Shown here one piece after another: positions 55,897 through 64,000 of a stretch of 64,000 nucleotides of DNA. The position numbers and the translations under genes are program-made. Location: NCBI GenBank assembly GCA_947683425.1, contig CANTUQ010000004.1:8656001-8720000 (forward strand), read 5' to 3'. Under the pieces are notes generated by a model. The model was not told where the DNA came from and searched no databases. It saw only the letters and a program-made list of their open reading frames with translations. The DNA is from Excoecaria cochinchinensis. Its lineage: Eukaryota; Streptophyta; Magnoliopsida; Malpighiales; Euphorbiaceae. Positions within the stretch are counted from its first letter, which is position 1. Each line of letters starts with the position of its first letter.

Positions 55897-58353
55897 AAGG
55901 GGTTGGGCTACAAAGGAGAATATGGTAAGAAGAAAGGGTCAGGGAAGATTCCCCATATTTCGGAGAGCTTTGTGCCATCATCATCGGTTTGTGCTTACAT
56001 CGGAGAAGAAGAACCGCAGTGGGTAGATGGGAAGATTATCCCTGGATTTGAAATTTTTAACGATGTCTTTGATTGGGAGATCGGAGTTGTTAAAGCTGTA
56101 GAGAACTTTTGGGATGAGGAGATTATAACCCAATGCAGCATCTGGGACAGAGATGAGCCCGAAGAGATTGTAACTGATAAGCTGTTAGCCACTAAGCTCA
56201 AAGGGAAGGAAAAAATAGTGGAACCAGAGCCGAAGATTGAGGATCTCAAGATTTCACCAAATCAAGAAGCCAAAGCACAGTCATCTGCAGCATCAACATC
56301 GACTGAAGTTGATAGTCATTTAGATTCTCTTTTTATACCAGAACTCTTTGAGAACAATGTTAATGTTTCTGATTATGTTAATGAGATGAACAACTTTGCT
56401 TACTTGTGTGATGTGTCTGATGATTTCATTTCGCATGATCATAAGCATGATGCATTCATTTTTGATATTAATTCAACTGGCACAACTGCATTTAATCTCG
56501 GAACTTTGGAAAATCCAAAGGAAATTTTGCTAGCGTCAGACATAACTCCTGAAGAGAGAATAAAATTTGAGAGAATATTAAAAAAATATAAAAAAGTCTT
56601 TGCCTGGACCTATGAGGATATGCCAGGAATAGATCGAGATGTTGCCGAACACGCCATCCCAACTTACCCAGAGTTTAAACCAGTCAAGCAAAAGCTTCGG
56701 AAGCTTAGGGCAGAATGGGCACAGAAAGTGAAAGAGGAGATCCATAAGCAGATTGAGGCCAAGTTCCTGATAGAGGTTCAATACCCAACATGGTTAGCTA
56801 ATGTGGTTCCTGTAGCTAAGAAAGACGGTAAGGTTCGAGTATGCGTCGACTATCGAGACCTGAACAAAGCTTGCCCTAAAGATGATTTCCCACTGCCTCA
56901 TATTGATGTGCTAGTAGATAGTGCTGCTGCTTGTATGATGTATAGCTTTGTGGATGGATACGCAGGGTACAATCAAATTCTTAACAAGATAGTGGACCGG
57001 ATCAAGACAGCCTTTATCACCGAGTGGGGGACATATGCCTATCGGGTTATGCCTTTTGGGTTGAAGAATGCAGGAGCAACCTATCAGAGGATGGCAACCA
57101 AGGTTCTCAATGACTTAATCCACAAAGAAGTGGAGGTGTACGTCGATGACATGATGATTAAGTCGGCTACCAGGGAAGGTCACTTTGAGGCATTAGAAAA
57201 GTTCTTTCAAAGGATTAGCAAGTATGATCTGCGACTCAATCCCAAGAAGTGCATTTTTGGAGTTACATCAGGAAAGTTGTTAGGCCATGTGGTAAGCCAG
57301 AGGGGAATCGAGGTAGATCCCGATAAAGTCAAAGCCATAAGAGAGATGCCAGTGCCCCAGAAGGAGAAGGACGTTAGAAGTTTCCTGGGAAAACTTCAGT
57401 ACATCAGCCGATTTATTGCCAAGCTAGCTTCGGTATGTGAGCCTATTTTCAAGCTTCTTAGGAAGAATCAGCCGGTGCTATGGAACGATGACTGTCAACT
57501 GGCCTTTGACACCATTAAGGACTATCTGCTAAATCCTCCAGTGTTAAGACCACCACGCCGTGCCAAACCATTAATCCTGTACCTGGCTGTGGAAGATAAC
57601 TCAGTGGGTGCTATGATGTCTCAGGAAGACGATTTTGGTGTAGAGTTTGCCGTTTATTATCTTAGCAAGAAATTCCTGCCGTACGAAGCCAAATATGTGG
57701 AGGTAGAAAAGATTTGTTTAGCAGTTATCTGGGCTTCTAAGAAGTTGCGACACTACTTTCATTCCTTCAAGGTACAAACGGTTGCCAAACATAATCCGCT
57801 TAGATACCTCCAAGAAGCACCCTCTCTACTAGGGAAGATGGGAAGATGGTTACTGCTATTGCAGGAATTTGACATTGAGTACATAACCAGGAAAACCATT
57901 AAGGGAAGAGCTGTAGCGGAGTTCTTAGCCGAGCATCCTATTGAGGGAGATCAGTTTGAATACAACTTCCCAGATGAAGATGTCACGGCCATAACAGTAC
58001 AAGGGTGGCAATTATTCTTTGATGGAGCAGTCAATAATAAGGGAGCAGGCGTGGGAGTTATTCTTACGACCCCAGATGGTGAAAGGCTACCATTGGCTAA
58101 GAAGTTGAGGTATAAGGCTACCAATAATGAAGCAGAATATGAAGCTTGCATCTTTGGATTGGAAGCATTACTTGCTCTGGGGGCAAAGACCGCAGAAGTA
58201 TTCGGAGATTCTTCCTTGGTAATTCATCAGATCAGAAGGGAGTGGTCAGTCAAGGAAGAAAGGCTGCTGCCTTATGTAAAGCACTTGAGAACGTTGAGCA
58301 ACCAGTTTGAGTTTTGCACTTTTCACTTCATCCCAGAGACGAAAATCAGTTAG
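55897..58353 (+). CDS. Tat pol part 1: RT, gypsy RNase H, second RNase H
   Basis: Same frame as gag-protease, no ATG near its start, so it depends on the codon at 55894. After an acidic linker (residues 1-200), RT has PVAKKDGKVRVCVDYRDLN, FPLPHIDVLVDSA and the catalytic VYVDDMMIKS (about residue 412). Gypsy RNase H follows (LYLAVEDNSVGAMM, YLSKKFLPYEAKY, residues 560-680), where the first catalytic Asp region is degenerate as usual in Tat. A second RNase H (LFFDGAVNNKGAGVG, TNNEAEYEACIFGLE, GDSSLV, residues 700-810) is the hallmark of Tat. It ends at TAG 58351-58353, reached only because one base is missing near 58332. Confidence 0.92.
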   Translation, partial: KGLGYKGEYGKKKGSGKIPHISESFVPSSSVCAYIGEEEPQWVDGKIIPGFEIFNDVFDWEIGVVKAVENFWDEEIITQCSIWDRDEPEEIVTDKLLATKLKGKEKIVEPEPKIEDLKISPNQEAKAQSSAASTSTEVDSHLDSLFIPELFENNVNVSDYVNEMNNFAYLCDVSDDFISHDHKHDAFIFDINSTGTTAFNLGTLENPKEILLASDITPEERIKFERILKKYKKVFAWTYEDMPGIDRDVAEHAIPTYPEFKPVKQKLRKLRAEWAQKVKEEIHKQIEAKFLIEVQYPTWLANVVPVAKKDGKVRVCVDYRDLNKACPKDDFPLPHIDVLVDSAAACMMYSFVDGYAGYNQILNKIVDRIKTAFITEWGTYAYRVMPFGLKNAGATYQRMATKVLNDLIHKEVEVYVDDMMIKSATREGHFEALEKFFQRISKYDLRLNPKKCIFGVTSGKLLGHVVSQRGIEVDPDKVKAIREMPVPQKEKDVRSFLGKLQYISRFIAKLASVCEPIFKLLRKNQPVLWNDDCQLAFDTIKDYLLNPPVLRPPRRAKPLILYLAVEDNSVGAMMSQEDDFGVEFAVYYLSKKFLPYEAKYVEVEKICLAVIWASKKLRHYFHSFKVQTVAKHNPLRYLQEAPSLLGKMGRWLLLLQEFDIEYITRKTIKGRAVAEFLAEHPIEGDQFEYNFPDEDVTAITVQGWQLFFDGAVNNKGAGVGVILTTPDGERLPLAKKLRYKATNNEAEYEACIFGLEALLALGAKTAEVFGDSSLVIHQIRREWSVKEERLLPYVKHLRTLSNQFEFCTFHFIPETKIS

Positions 58354-59738
58354 CTGATGCTCTAGCAACTTTAGTGTCTATGTGGGACAACCCAACAGGA
58401 GTTGCAATGAAACCCGTGCTGATATATAGTTCGGAAAGACCTGGTTTTGAAGCGGAACAGGTGATGGACATTGAGGCCACTGATGGAAATCCATGGTATT
58501 ATGACATTCAGAATTATTTAGAGAGATCAGTCTTTCCAGAGGAAGCCACTGAGAAGGACCAAAAAATGATCAGGAAGTTATCCACTCAATTCATCAGTGT
58601 TAATGGCACTTTATACAAAAGGCAAGCTGATGGTATCCAGTTAAGATGTCTGGCAGAGAAAGAAGCTAAAAGAGTTATGGAAGACGTTCATGCCGGGGTT
58701 TGTGGAGCTCACATGAATGGCTTAGCCTTAGCAAAGAAGATCATGCGCCAAGGGTTTTATTGGCTCACAATGGATACAGATTGTTCAAAATTTGTGAAGC
58801 AATGCCAGTTATGCCAACAGTACGCGAATTTGAGGCATGTGCCAGTTTCAAAGTTACATAACTTAACATCTCCATGGCCATTTGCAGCATGGGGAATAGA
58901 CATCATAGGCGAAATCCATCCTACTGCTTCTAATGGGCATAGATTCATCATAGTTGCCATTGACTACTTCACTAAGTGGGTTGAGGCTGAATCTTTCAAG
59001 AAGGTTGATGCAAGGGATATGGCTAAATTCATCGAGCGAAATTTGATATGCAGATATGGTCTCCCACATCACATTGTGTCTGATAATGGGGTACAATTCC
59101 TAGCAGAGACTAGACAGATGCTCCAGAAATATGGGATCCAACATCATAAGTCTTCTCCTTACCGTCCTCAAGCGAACGGTGCAGTTGAAGCGGCGAATAA
59201 GAATGTGAAGAGAATTTTAGCCAAGATGGTTCAGAACTACAAGGATTGGGCAGAAAAGTTACGCTTCGCACTTTGGGGATATAGAACAACAGTCAGAACC
59301 TCTACGGGGGCAACACCATTCTCTCTGGTGTATGGAACCGAAGCAGTCCTGCCGGTTGAAATTGAGCTGAAATCATTAAGGGTAGTCCTGGAAGCCGAGA
59401 TTCAGGAGACAGAATGGGCACAACAGAGATTGTTGCAGTTGAATCTATTGGATGAAGATAGGTTGAGAGCCTATTACCACAATCAGGTTTATCAGAAGAG
59501 ACTAGCTCGGTCCTTTGGCAAGAAGGTACGAAAGCACCCGTTAAAAGAAGGGGATTTGGTCTTTAAGATGATGAGGCCGGGAGTTCCAGACATACGAGGA
59601 AAATTCAGACCAACCTGGGAAGGACCTTTCATTTTGAAAAAATTGCTAACAAAAGGAGCAGCAATTTTAGCAGACAGCGATGGGAATGAGTTCAAGGACC
59701 CGGTCAATGTCGATAGACTTAAAAGGTTCCATGGCTAA
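58314..59738 (+). CDS. Tat pol part 2: end of RNase H and integrase
   Basis: Shifted frame relative to part 1. The usable protein begins near 58335 with RDENQLADALATLVSMW, the normal end of the second RNase H. The zinc domain is H..H..CQLCQ (about residues 125-167). Catalytic core: D in AWGIDIIGEIHP (residue 196), D in VSDNGVQF (257), E in NGAVEAANK (292), with 34 residues between the last two by my count. The C-terminal domain has RGKFRPTWEGPFILKKL. No chromodomain, as expected for Tat. It would insert element cDNA into the chromosome. The integrase itself is uninterrupted to the stop at 59738. Confidence 0.92.
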   Translation: MHFSLHPRDENQLADALATLVSMWDNPTGVAMKPVLIYSSERPGFEAEQVMDIEATDGNPWYYDIQNYLERSVFPEEATEKDQKMIRKLSTQFISVNGTLYKRQADGIQLRCLAEKEAKRVMEDVHAGVCGAHMNGLALAKKIMRQGFYWLTMDTDCSKFVKQCQLCQQYANLRHVPVSKLHNLTSPWPFAAWGIDIIGEIHPTASNGHRFIIVAIDYFTKWVEAESFKKVDARDMAKFIERNLICRYGLPHHIVSDNGVQFLAETRQMLQKYGIQHHKSSPYRPQANGAVEAANKNVKRILAKMVQNYKDWAEKLRFALWGYRTTVRTSTGATPFSLVYGTEAVLPVEIELKSLRVVLEAEIQETEWAQQRLLQLNLLDEDRLRAYYHNQVYQKRLARSFGKKVRKHPLKEGDLVFKMMRPGVPDIRGKFRPTWEGPFILKKLLTKGAAILADSDGNEFKDPVNVDRLKRFHG

Positions 59739-59770
59739 AGACCAAAAATAAAAAGAAGAGAATAAATGCC

Positions 59771-60166
59771 CCGCGGGTCGAAAACCGAAAAAAGGCGACC
59801 TTGCTAAAATTGGGCGCCCTGTCAGGGTGAAAACCGAAAAAAGGCATCCTGGGCAAAAATTAAGGGCCAAGAGAAAATATTCAATCGAGAAAACCCGAGA
59901 GGGCCGATTGATAACAGGAGTTTGATGCTGACAAAACCCACTCTGAGATTAGGTGTAGTCATATGCTTTTGAATTCTTGTCAAATGAAAATCATGTATGA
60001 TGAAATCATATAAAAATGTACACAATTTTGCAAGGAATAAAAGAATATATTTTCATTGATCTTTCAGTTCTGTCTCAAAAAGAGTTATATCAATTTTTCA
60101 TCTAATGATTATCGCTCATCAGATATGTCCTATCTGCTCTTAACAGAAGCTTTGGTGATAACCTTC

Positions 60167-60210
<44 letters not shown>

Positions 60211-60460
60211 CGTTAGAGATGAAAACCGTAACTGGCTCTCTAAGCAAAAGTTAGGCCAAAGGGCAGGGTGAAAACCTGGAAACAGGCAGTCTGCCCTATA
60301 AAAAAAATAAAATAAAATAAAATAAAATAAACAAAAGCCGCTGGATTGGGTTGGGTCCATTCCAGGCAAAAGTTAGGCAAAGGGTTGTGTGAAAATCCCA
60401 TAAGGGACGCATTTCCCGCAAAGAAAAGCTAGTGCGAAAATCCACAAGTGACGCACTACC
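59771..60460 (+). ncRNA. array of seven hairpins with invariant G-AAAA bulge
   Basis: In the 3' untranslated region. Each unit is outer stem, G, AAAA, inner stem, loop, inner stem, C, outer stem. Outer stems: GGTCG/CGACC (59776-59800), CAGGGTG/CATCCTG (59823-59851), CAATCG/CGATTG (59882-59910), TTAGAGA/TCTCTAA (60213-60243), GGGCAG/CTGCCC (60261-60296), GTGTG/CGCAT (60387-60412), TAGTGCG/CGCACTA (60430-60458). Inner stems: CC/GG, CC/GG, CCC/GGG, CC/GG, CCTG/CAGG, TCCC/GGGA, TC-AC/GT-GA. Function unknown; RNA structure inferred from covariation. Confidence 0.65.
60170..60207. repeat. poly(A) tract and A-rich microsatellites
   Basis: 38 consecutive A. Further (AAAAT)n at about 60302-60330 and (AAAAAAT)n at about 60857-60885 lie in the same untranslated region. 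Probably slippage products rather than a polyadenylated insertion, as no pseudogene lies upstream. Confidence 0.85.
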
Positions 60461-60885
60461 TTTAAAACAATGACATTCAATGCCTGGAGCAATAAGGCGG
60501 CATTATTTCAAGATGATCTTCCGTCAGTCAGACAACACACAACACAGAACATGAAATAGAATCCCAAGTAAATGATCATTGACCAGGGGGCAAGGGATAT
60601 ACACCGGACGTCTCTTTCAGAAAGCTTGTCGACGATCCTCAGGATTCAAGGGGCATGGTACAGCAGAAAAGCTATAAGTTCAGCAAACCATGGATCACCT
60701 AGGGAGCGATCTATACATTTTTGCAAGCATTTGCATTCCATAACATACACACATGATTTCTTGTATATTCCTATGCATACAATCTTGCAGGAGAAATCGG
60801 CGGGAAACACCCACAAAAGCCAAGTGATGACACTAGTCCAAACATCTAAAGGAGCAAAAAAATAAAAAATAAAAAATAAAAAATA

Positions 60886-61470
60886 AATTCACAGCGGTTA
60901 GCACGATGGCGGCACTACCCACAAGAGGTTAGCACGACCACGGCACTACCAATTCACAGCGGTTAGCACGATGGCGGCACAACCCACAAGAGGTTGGCAC
61001 GACCACGGCACTACCAATTCACAGCGGTTAGCACGATGGCGGCACTACCCACAAGAGGTTAGCACGACCACGGCACTACCAATTCACAGCGGTTAGCACG
61101 ATGGCGGCACTACCCACAAGAGGTTAGCACGACCACGGCACTACCAGTTCACAGCGGTTAGCACGATGGCGGCACTACTCACAAGAGGTTAGCATGACCA
61201 CGGCACCACCAATTCACAGCGGTTAGCACGATGGCGGCACTACCCACAAGAGGTTAGCACGACCACGGCACTACCAATTCACAGCGGTTAGCACGATGGC
61301 GGCACTACCCACAAGAGGTTAGCACGACCACGGCACTACCAATTCACAGCGGTTAGCACGATGGCGGCACTACCCACAAGAGGTTAGCACGACCACGGCA
61401 TTACCAATGCACAATATTTAGCACAATAGTGGCGCCACCCACAAGAGGTTAGCGCACCTACGGTATTACC
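60886..61470. repeat. 65-bp tandem repeat in Tat 3' untranslated region
   Basis: Eight near-identical 65-bp units start at 60886, 60951, 61016, 61081, 61146, 61211, 61276 and 61341, plus a degenerate ninth at 61406. Each unit is a dimer: CACAGCGGTTAGCACGATGG... and CACAAGAGGTTAGCACGACC... both end in GGCACTACC, and the second is followed by AATT. So a roughly 31-bp ancestor doubled, then the dimer amplified. Confidence 0.95.
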
Positions 61471-61601
61471 AGCTACAACAAAAAAGACAGCAGCAGCTAT
61501 CATCATAACTCCATCAAGCAGGAAGATCGCCGCTTCAGGTACGCGTTTCTTTCCTTTTCCTGAATTTTGGCTCACCTAGGCACCCATGCACTAGTCTCTT
61601 C

Positions 61602-61616
61602 AAAATTGGGGGCAAC
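61602..61616 (+). other. Tat polypurine tract
   Basis: AAAATTGGGGGCAAC directly before the 3' LTR TG at 61617, the usual form in Tat/Ogre elements. Confidence 0.85.
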
Positions 61617-63860
61617 TGTAGACACCGGGTCCCGAGTAGCCTTGATCAGGATTACCCGATGATGAAATTTAGCTATGCCGGCTTATAGGCAAAAAGATTG
61701 GAGCTCAGAAGTGATTTTCCTTGTCTTTTCGGTGAGTAAGAAGGGTATTTTAAAAATATTTTAAAAATATTTTTTAAATTATTTTGAAGAAGAAAAAGTG
61801 TGTTTTAGGTTGAGGGTATTTTATATAAAAAAAAATAAAAAAAAAATGATGGAAAAATGTTGAAAAGTGGAAAATAGGGGAAATTAATCGCGACGAAAAG
61901 GCGACGGCCAAGGGCCGTCGCGAATTTCCGTGCGCTCCGCGCACGGAGCGCGCGCTCCGCGCAGGGCGTCGCTCGCCCCGCGCACGTCGTGCGCGGAAAC
62001 TCCGCGCAAATCGCGCGGAAACGTGCGCGACGCGCACGATGTCTCGCCCCACTTCGCCCCTGACGCCGATTTCTCGCCCCAGTTCGCCCATTTCGCCCAT
62101 TTTTCGACCCAAACACGATTTTCAACCGTTTTTGGACGGTTTTTGGTGGTTTTTGGGTAGTTTTTGATGGTTAAAAACACTGAAAAAATTCAGAAACGGT
62201 GGAGGACGGGTCAGGAACATTTTGGAGAAAAAAAACTGAATTTTGGAGCTTTGAGTTGAGAGAAAAAAATCCATCTTACACACTTGTTTCCAAGAGCTTT
62301 TCTTCAAGTTTTCAAGCTATTTTCTAAGGATTTTCACAAGAGAAGACAAGGAATTCAACACTTCTATCTTCAATTCTTCAAAACTGAATTTGAGGGTAAT
62401 TATTCTTGGCTTTACTCATTAATTCTCTTGTTAATTTCATTTATTTTGGCTTCCAATTAACATATCAAACATGTAAATTCTCTTAGTCTCCATATTCTTC
62501 TTCTTATTTTTTTTATCTTCAATTATTCATATAACAAATAAGCTTTTTTAATTCTATTAATCTTTTATTTTCATGTCAAATTATTCTTTGTTCATGTAAT
62601 TATCTATGTTTTAGGTTGTAAATACCTTTAATTTCTTAATGCTATATCATGTTTATTATCATGCTTTCTTTTGCATGTATGAGTGTTATAGTCATTATTT
62701 TATGCTAGTTATGCATGTCAAGTGGAATTATTCTCATGTTACACATTTATTCATGTCTTAACTATAATAAAATTGATTGCCACTAATCTTCCATGTATGT
62801 TAATAACTATTATTAATAAGTTGCATATGCCATGATACTTCATCACCTTATGCATGTTAAATTGCATCTTAATCACTTTATGCATGTTAAATTGCATCAT
62901 AATTATTTTTTTATGCATGTTATAGTATCTTATGCATGTTATATGGTCATTGTACATATTACCTTTTATGTTGCATTATTTCATTGGCCTAATCACTAAC
63001 ATGAATTTCTTTTTGATTTTTGGTTGCAAATCATTGTTTTATTCTCATTTGAGCATCCATGCACATGAAGGAGGAGTTGCGGGGTTTGGTATTTCCTTTA
63101 TACATTTTTAATTCTCATTTCGTTTATATTTTTAATTTCCTTGTATATATTCATTGAATAAAATGTTTTCCTATGCGCACCTAAATAAAGATCATAAAAA
63201 TATTTCTTACTAAATTAATTTAGATTTTTCATAATAAAATGGGACCAATGTCCTAATTTTCATCCCAAATAAAAATCATCATATCCAGAATATTTTCTTT
63301 AATCGTGCATGCGGGGACCAAAGTCCTCATAATTAATAAATTCCCCGGTTTTATGTATGTTTGCATTTTTAAATGGGAGTTGTATTCCGCTCCTTGTATT
63401 ATTGTAATTCATTGCTTTACTTGCTAATTTATGGTTTTCCTAACATGAGTAAATGCGCCTTAAATTAATTGCATTGTGTGGAGAGAGAGCGAATTAATGA
63501 CAATTAAAATTCAATCATAAATTAATCGAGGTAGAAATAGATGAGAAATCCCGGACCCAGCTCTGGTCTTTGGGCTCGAGAGGTTAGAGGTTATCCTCCA
63601 AAATACTTCTTGGGTCACGAGACTTTAGCGCTAATCCTAGGCCTCATGGCCCAACATGGATACTAAGCGCAGTCTTAGGCTCTCCGAGGCGAGAGTAACT
63701 TTCCCAATGTCCTATTGGGTGGCGACTCCATGATACCTCTTTGTTGCCCAACATAGACGCACTTGCGATTTATTGCAAGATGCCAACGGACCCGCAAATG
63801 CCCGATCGCCCTCAAGCGGGCGGTCATAGGGGCGGCGCTCGGGATCCGGCGCGCGTCACA
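61617..63860 (+). repeat. young Tat 3' LTR (2,244 bp)
   Basis: Nearly identical to 50215-52481. Length differences are the missing 32-bp hairpin segment and a longer A-run near 61829-61845. Followed by target duplication ctaac. Confidence 0.95.
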
Positions 63861-64000
63861 CTAACATAGTAGGTAATATTTCATTCCTACATTATCGGTT
63901 GTTATACCATTTATCTAACCCAATAATCCCACTACTATGTATATTTGCATTCCTGGAGTACACATTGGCGAATATAAGGTTCATATAATTTCATAAAGCC

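Larger units (their letters stand above)
50215..63860 (+). mobile_element. young Tat/Ogre-type Ty3/gypsy LTR retrotransposon (13.6 kb)
   Basis: Structurally complete: LTRs 50215-52481 and 61617-63860, target duplication ctaac (50210-50214 and 63861-63865), primer site 52483-52500, gag-protease, RT, gypsy RNase H, second RNase H, integrase, a long 3' untranslated region with hairpins and a tandem repeat, and a polypurine tract before 61617. Dual RNase H, a variant gag knuckle and a hypervariable 3' untranslated region with tandem repeats are known marks of the Tat lineage including Ogre. About seven substitutions separate the 2.2-kb LTRs by eye, so insertion is recent. Two lesions interrupt the polyprotein. 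Confidence 0.95.
49208..64000 (-). mobile_element. element D: LTR-like element hosting the young Tat element
   Basis: Starts TGTAACACCCTTAAACTG at 49208. 1,007 bp are visible before the Tat insertion at 50215, and the sequence resumes at 63861 to the window end. It has the double hairpin GCGCG-A-GG/CC-A-CGCGC (49802-49822) and CTAAGC/GCTTAG (49822-49838). No coding. Its right end lies outside the window. Confidence 0.65.

Noticed and set aside
60170..60207. Poly(A) tract considered as the tail of a LINE, SINE or processed pseudogene
   Set aside because: No retroposed body or target duplication next to it. It lies within the Tat 3' untranslated region among other A-rich microsatellites.
60886..61470. 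Regular 65-bp repeats considered as a CRISPR array
   Set aside because: No variable spacers, no cas genes, plant retrotransposon context. Units are contiguous dimers.
50215..63860. Possibility of an integrated plant pararetrovirus
   Set aside because: LTRs, target duplication, integrase and dual RNase H are present. No movement or coat protein is seen. It is an ordinary LTR retrotransposon layout.

Overview
This window is a plant nuclear repeat block, most likely from a eudicot: it is AT-rich and contains LTR retrotransposons nested inside one another. I found no host gene, rRNA, tRNA or CRISPR array. The kind of organism follows from Ty3/gypsy proteins with dual RNase H, plant Ty1/copia proteins, tRNA-iMet and tRNA-Arg type primer sites, and very long LTRs.

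Layout. (1) 1-3049: 3' end of a plus-strand Tat-type gypsy element with an antisense, intron-containing accessory gene, a polypurine tract and a 499-bp LTR. (2) 3050-18382: a long non-coding LTR-like element (family P, copy A). It is split by a decayed minus-strand Ty1/copia element (5011-16241, TSD cataa), which is itself split by a solo LTR (6067-9163, TSD ataca). (3) 18383 to about 47655: an old minus-strand Tat element, broken by insertions. These are a non-autonomous Tekay-like element (20396-29444, TSD attat), an LTR at 29590-37229 (TSD gtaac) that hosts P copy B (31110-36311, TSD tttat), and solo LTRs at 39241-42737 (TSD aacgg) and 43642-46031 (TSD ataaa). Removing them rejoins the old reading frames. 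(4) 47656-50214: 3' end of another gypsy element, P copy C and an LTR-like element D. (5) 50215-63860: a young, structurally complete Tat/Ogre-type element (TSD ctaac) with gag-protease, reverse transcriptase, two RNase H domains and integrase. Its LTRs differ by about seven substitutions by eye, yet its reading frame has one in-frame TGA and one frameshift.

The most interesting signals are non-coding. Several related LTRs carry GC-rich arrays of short palindromes 200-800 bp upstream of the TATA region, and the palindrome sequence differs from family to family. Just downstream of the TATA region they share hairpins whose stems covary, and about 350-480 bp before the LTR 3' end they share a double hairpin built on CTAAGCG/CGCTTAG. 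The young Tat element has seven serial hairpins with an invariant G-AAAA bulge downstream of pol, followed by a 65-bp dimeric tandem repeat. The copia leader holds ten CACGTG G-boxes in about 400 bp and an intact 171-codon ORF of unknown function. Percentages and alignments were made by eye; lineage names are inferred from motifs.
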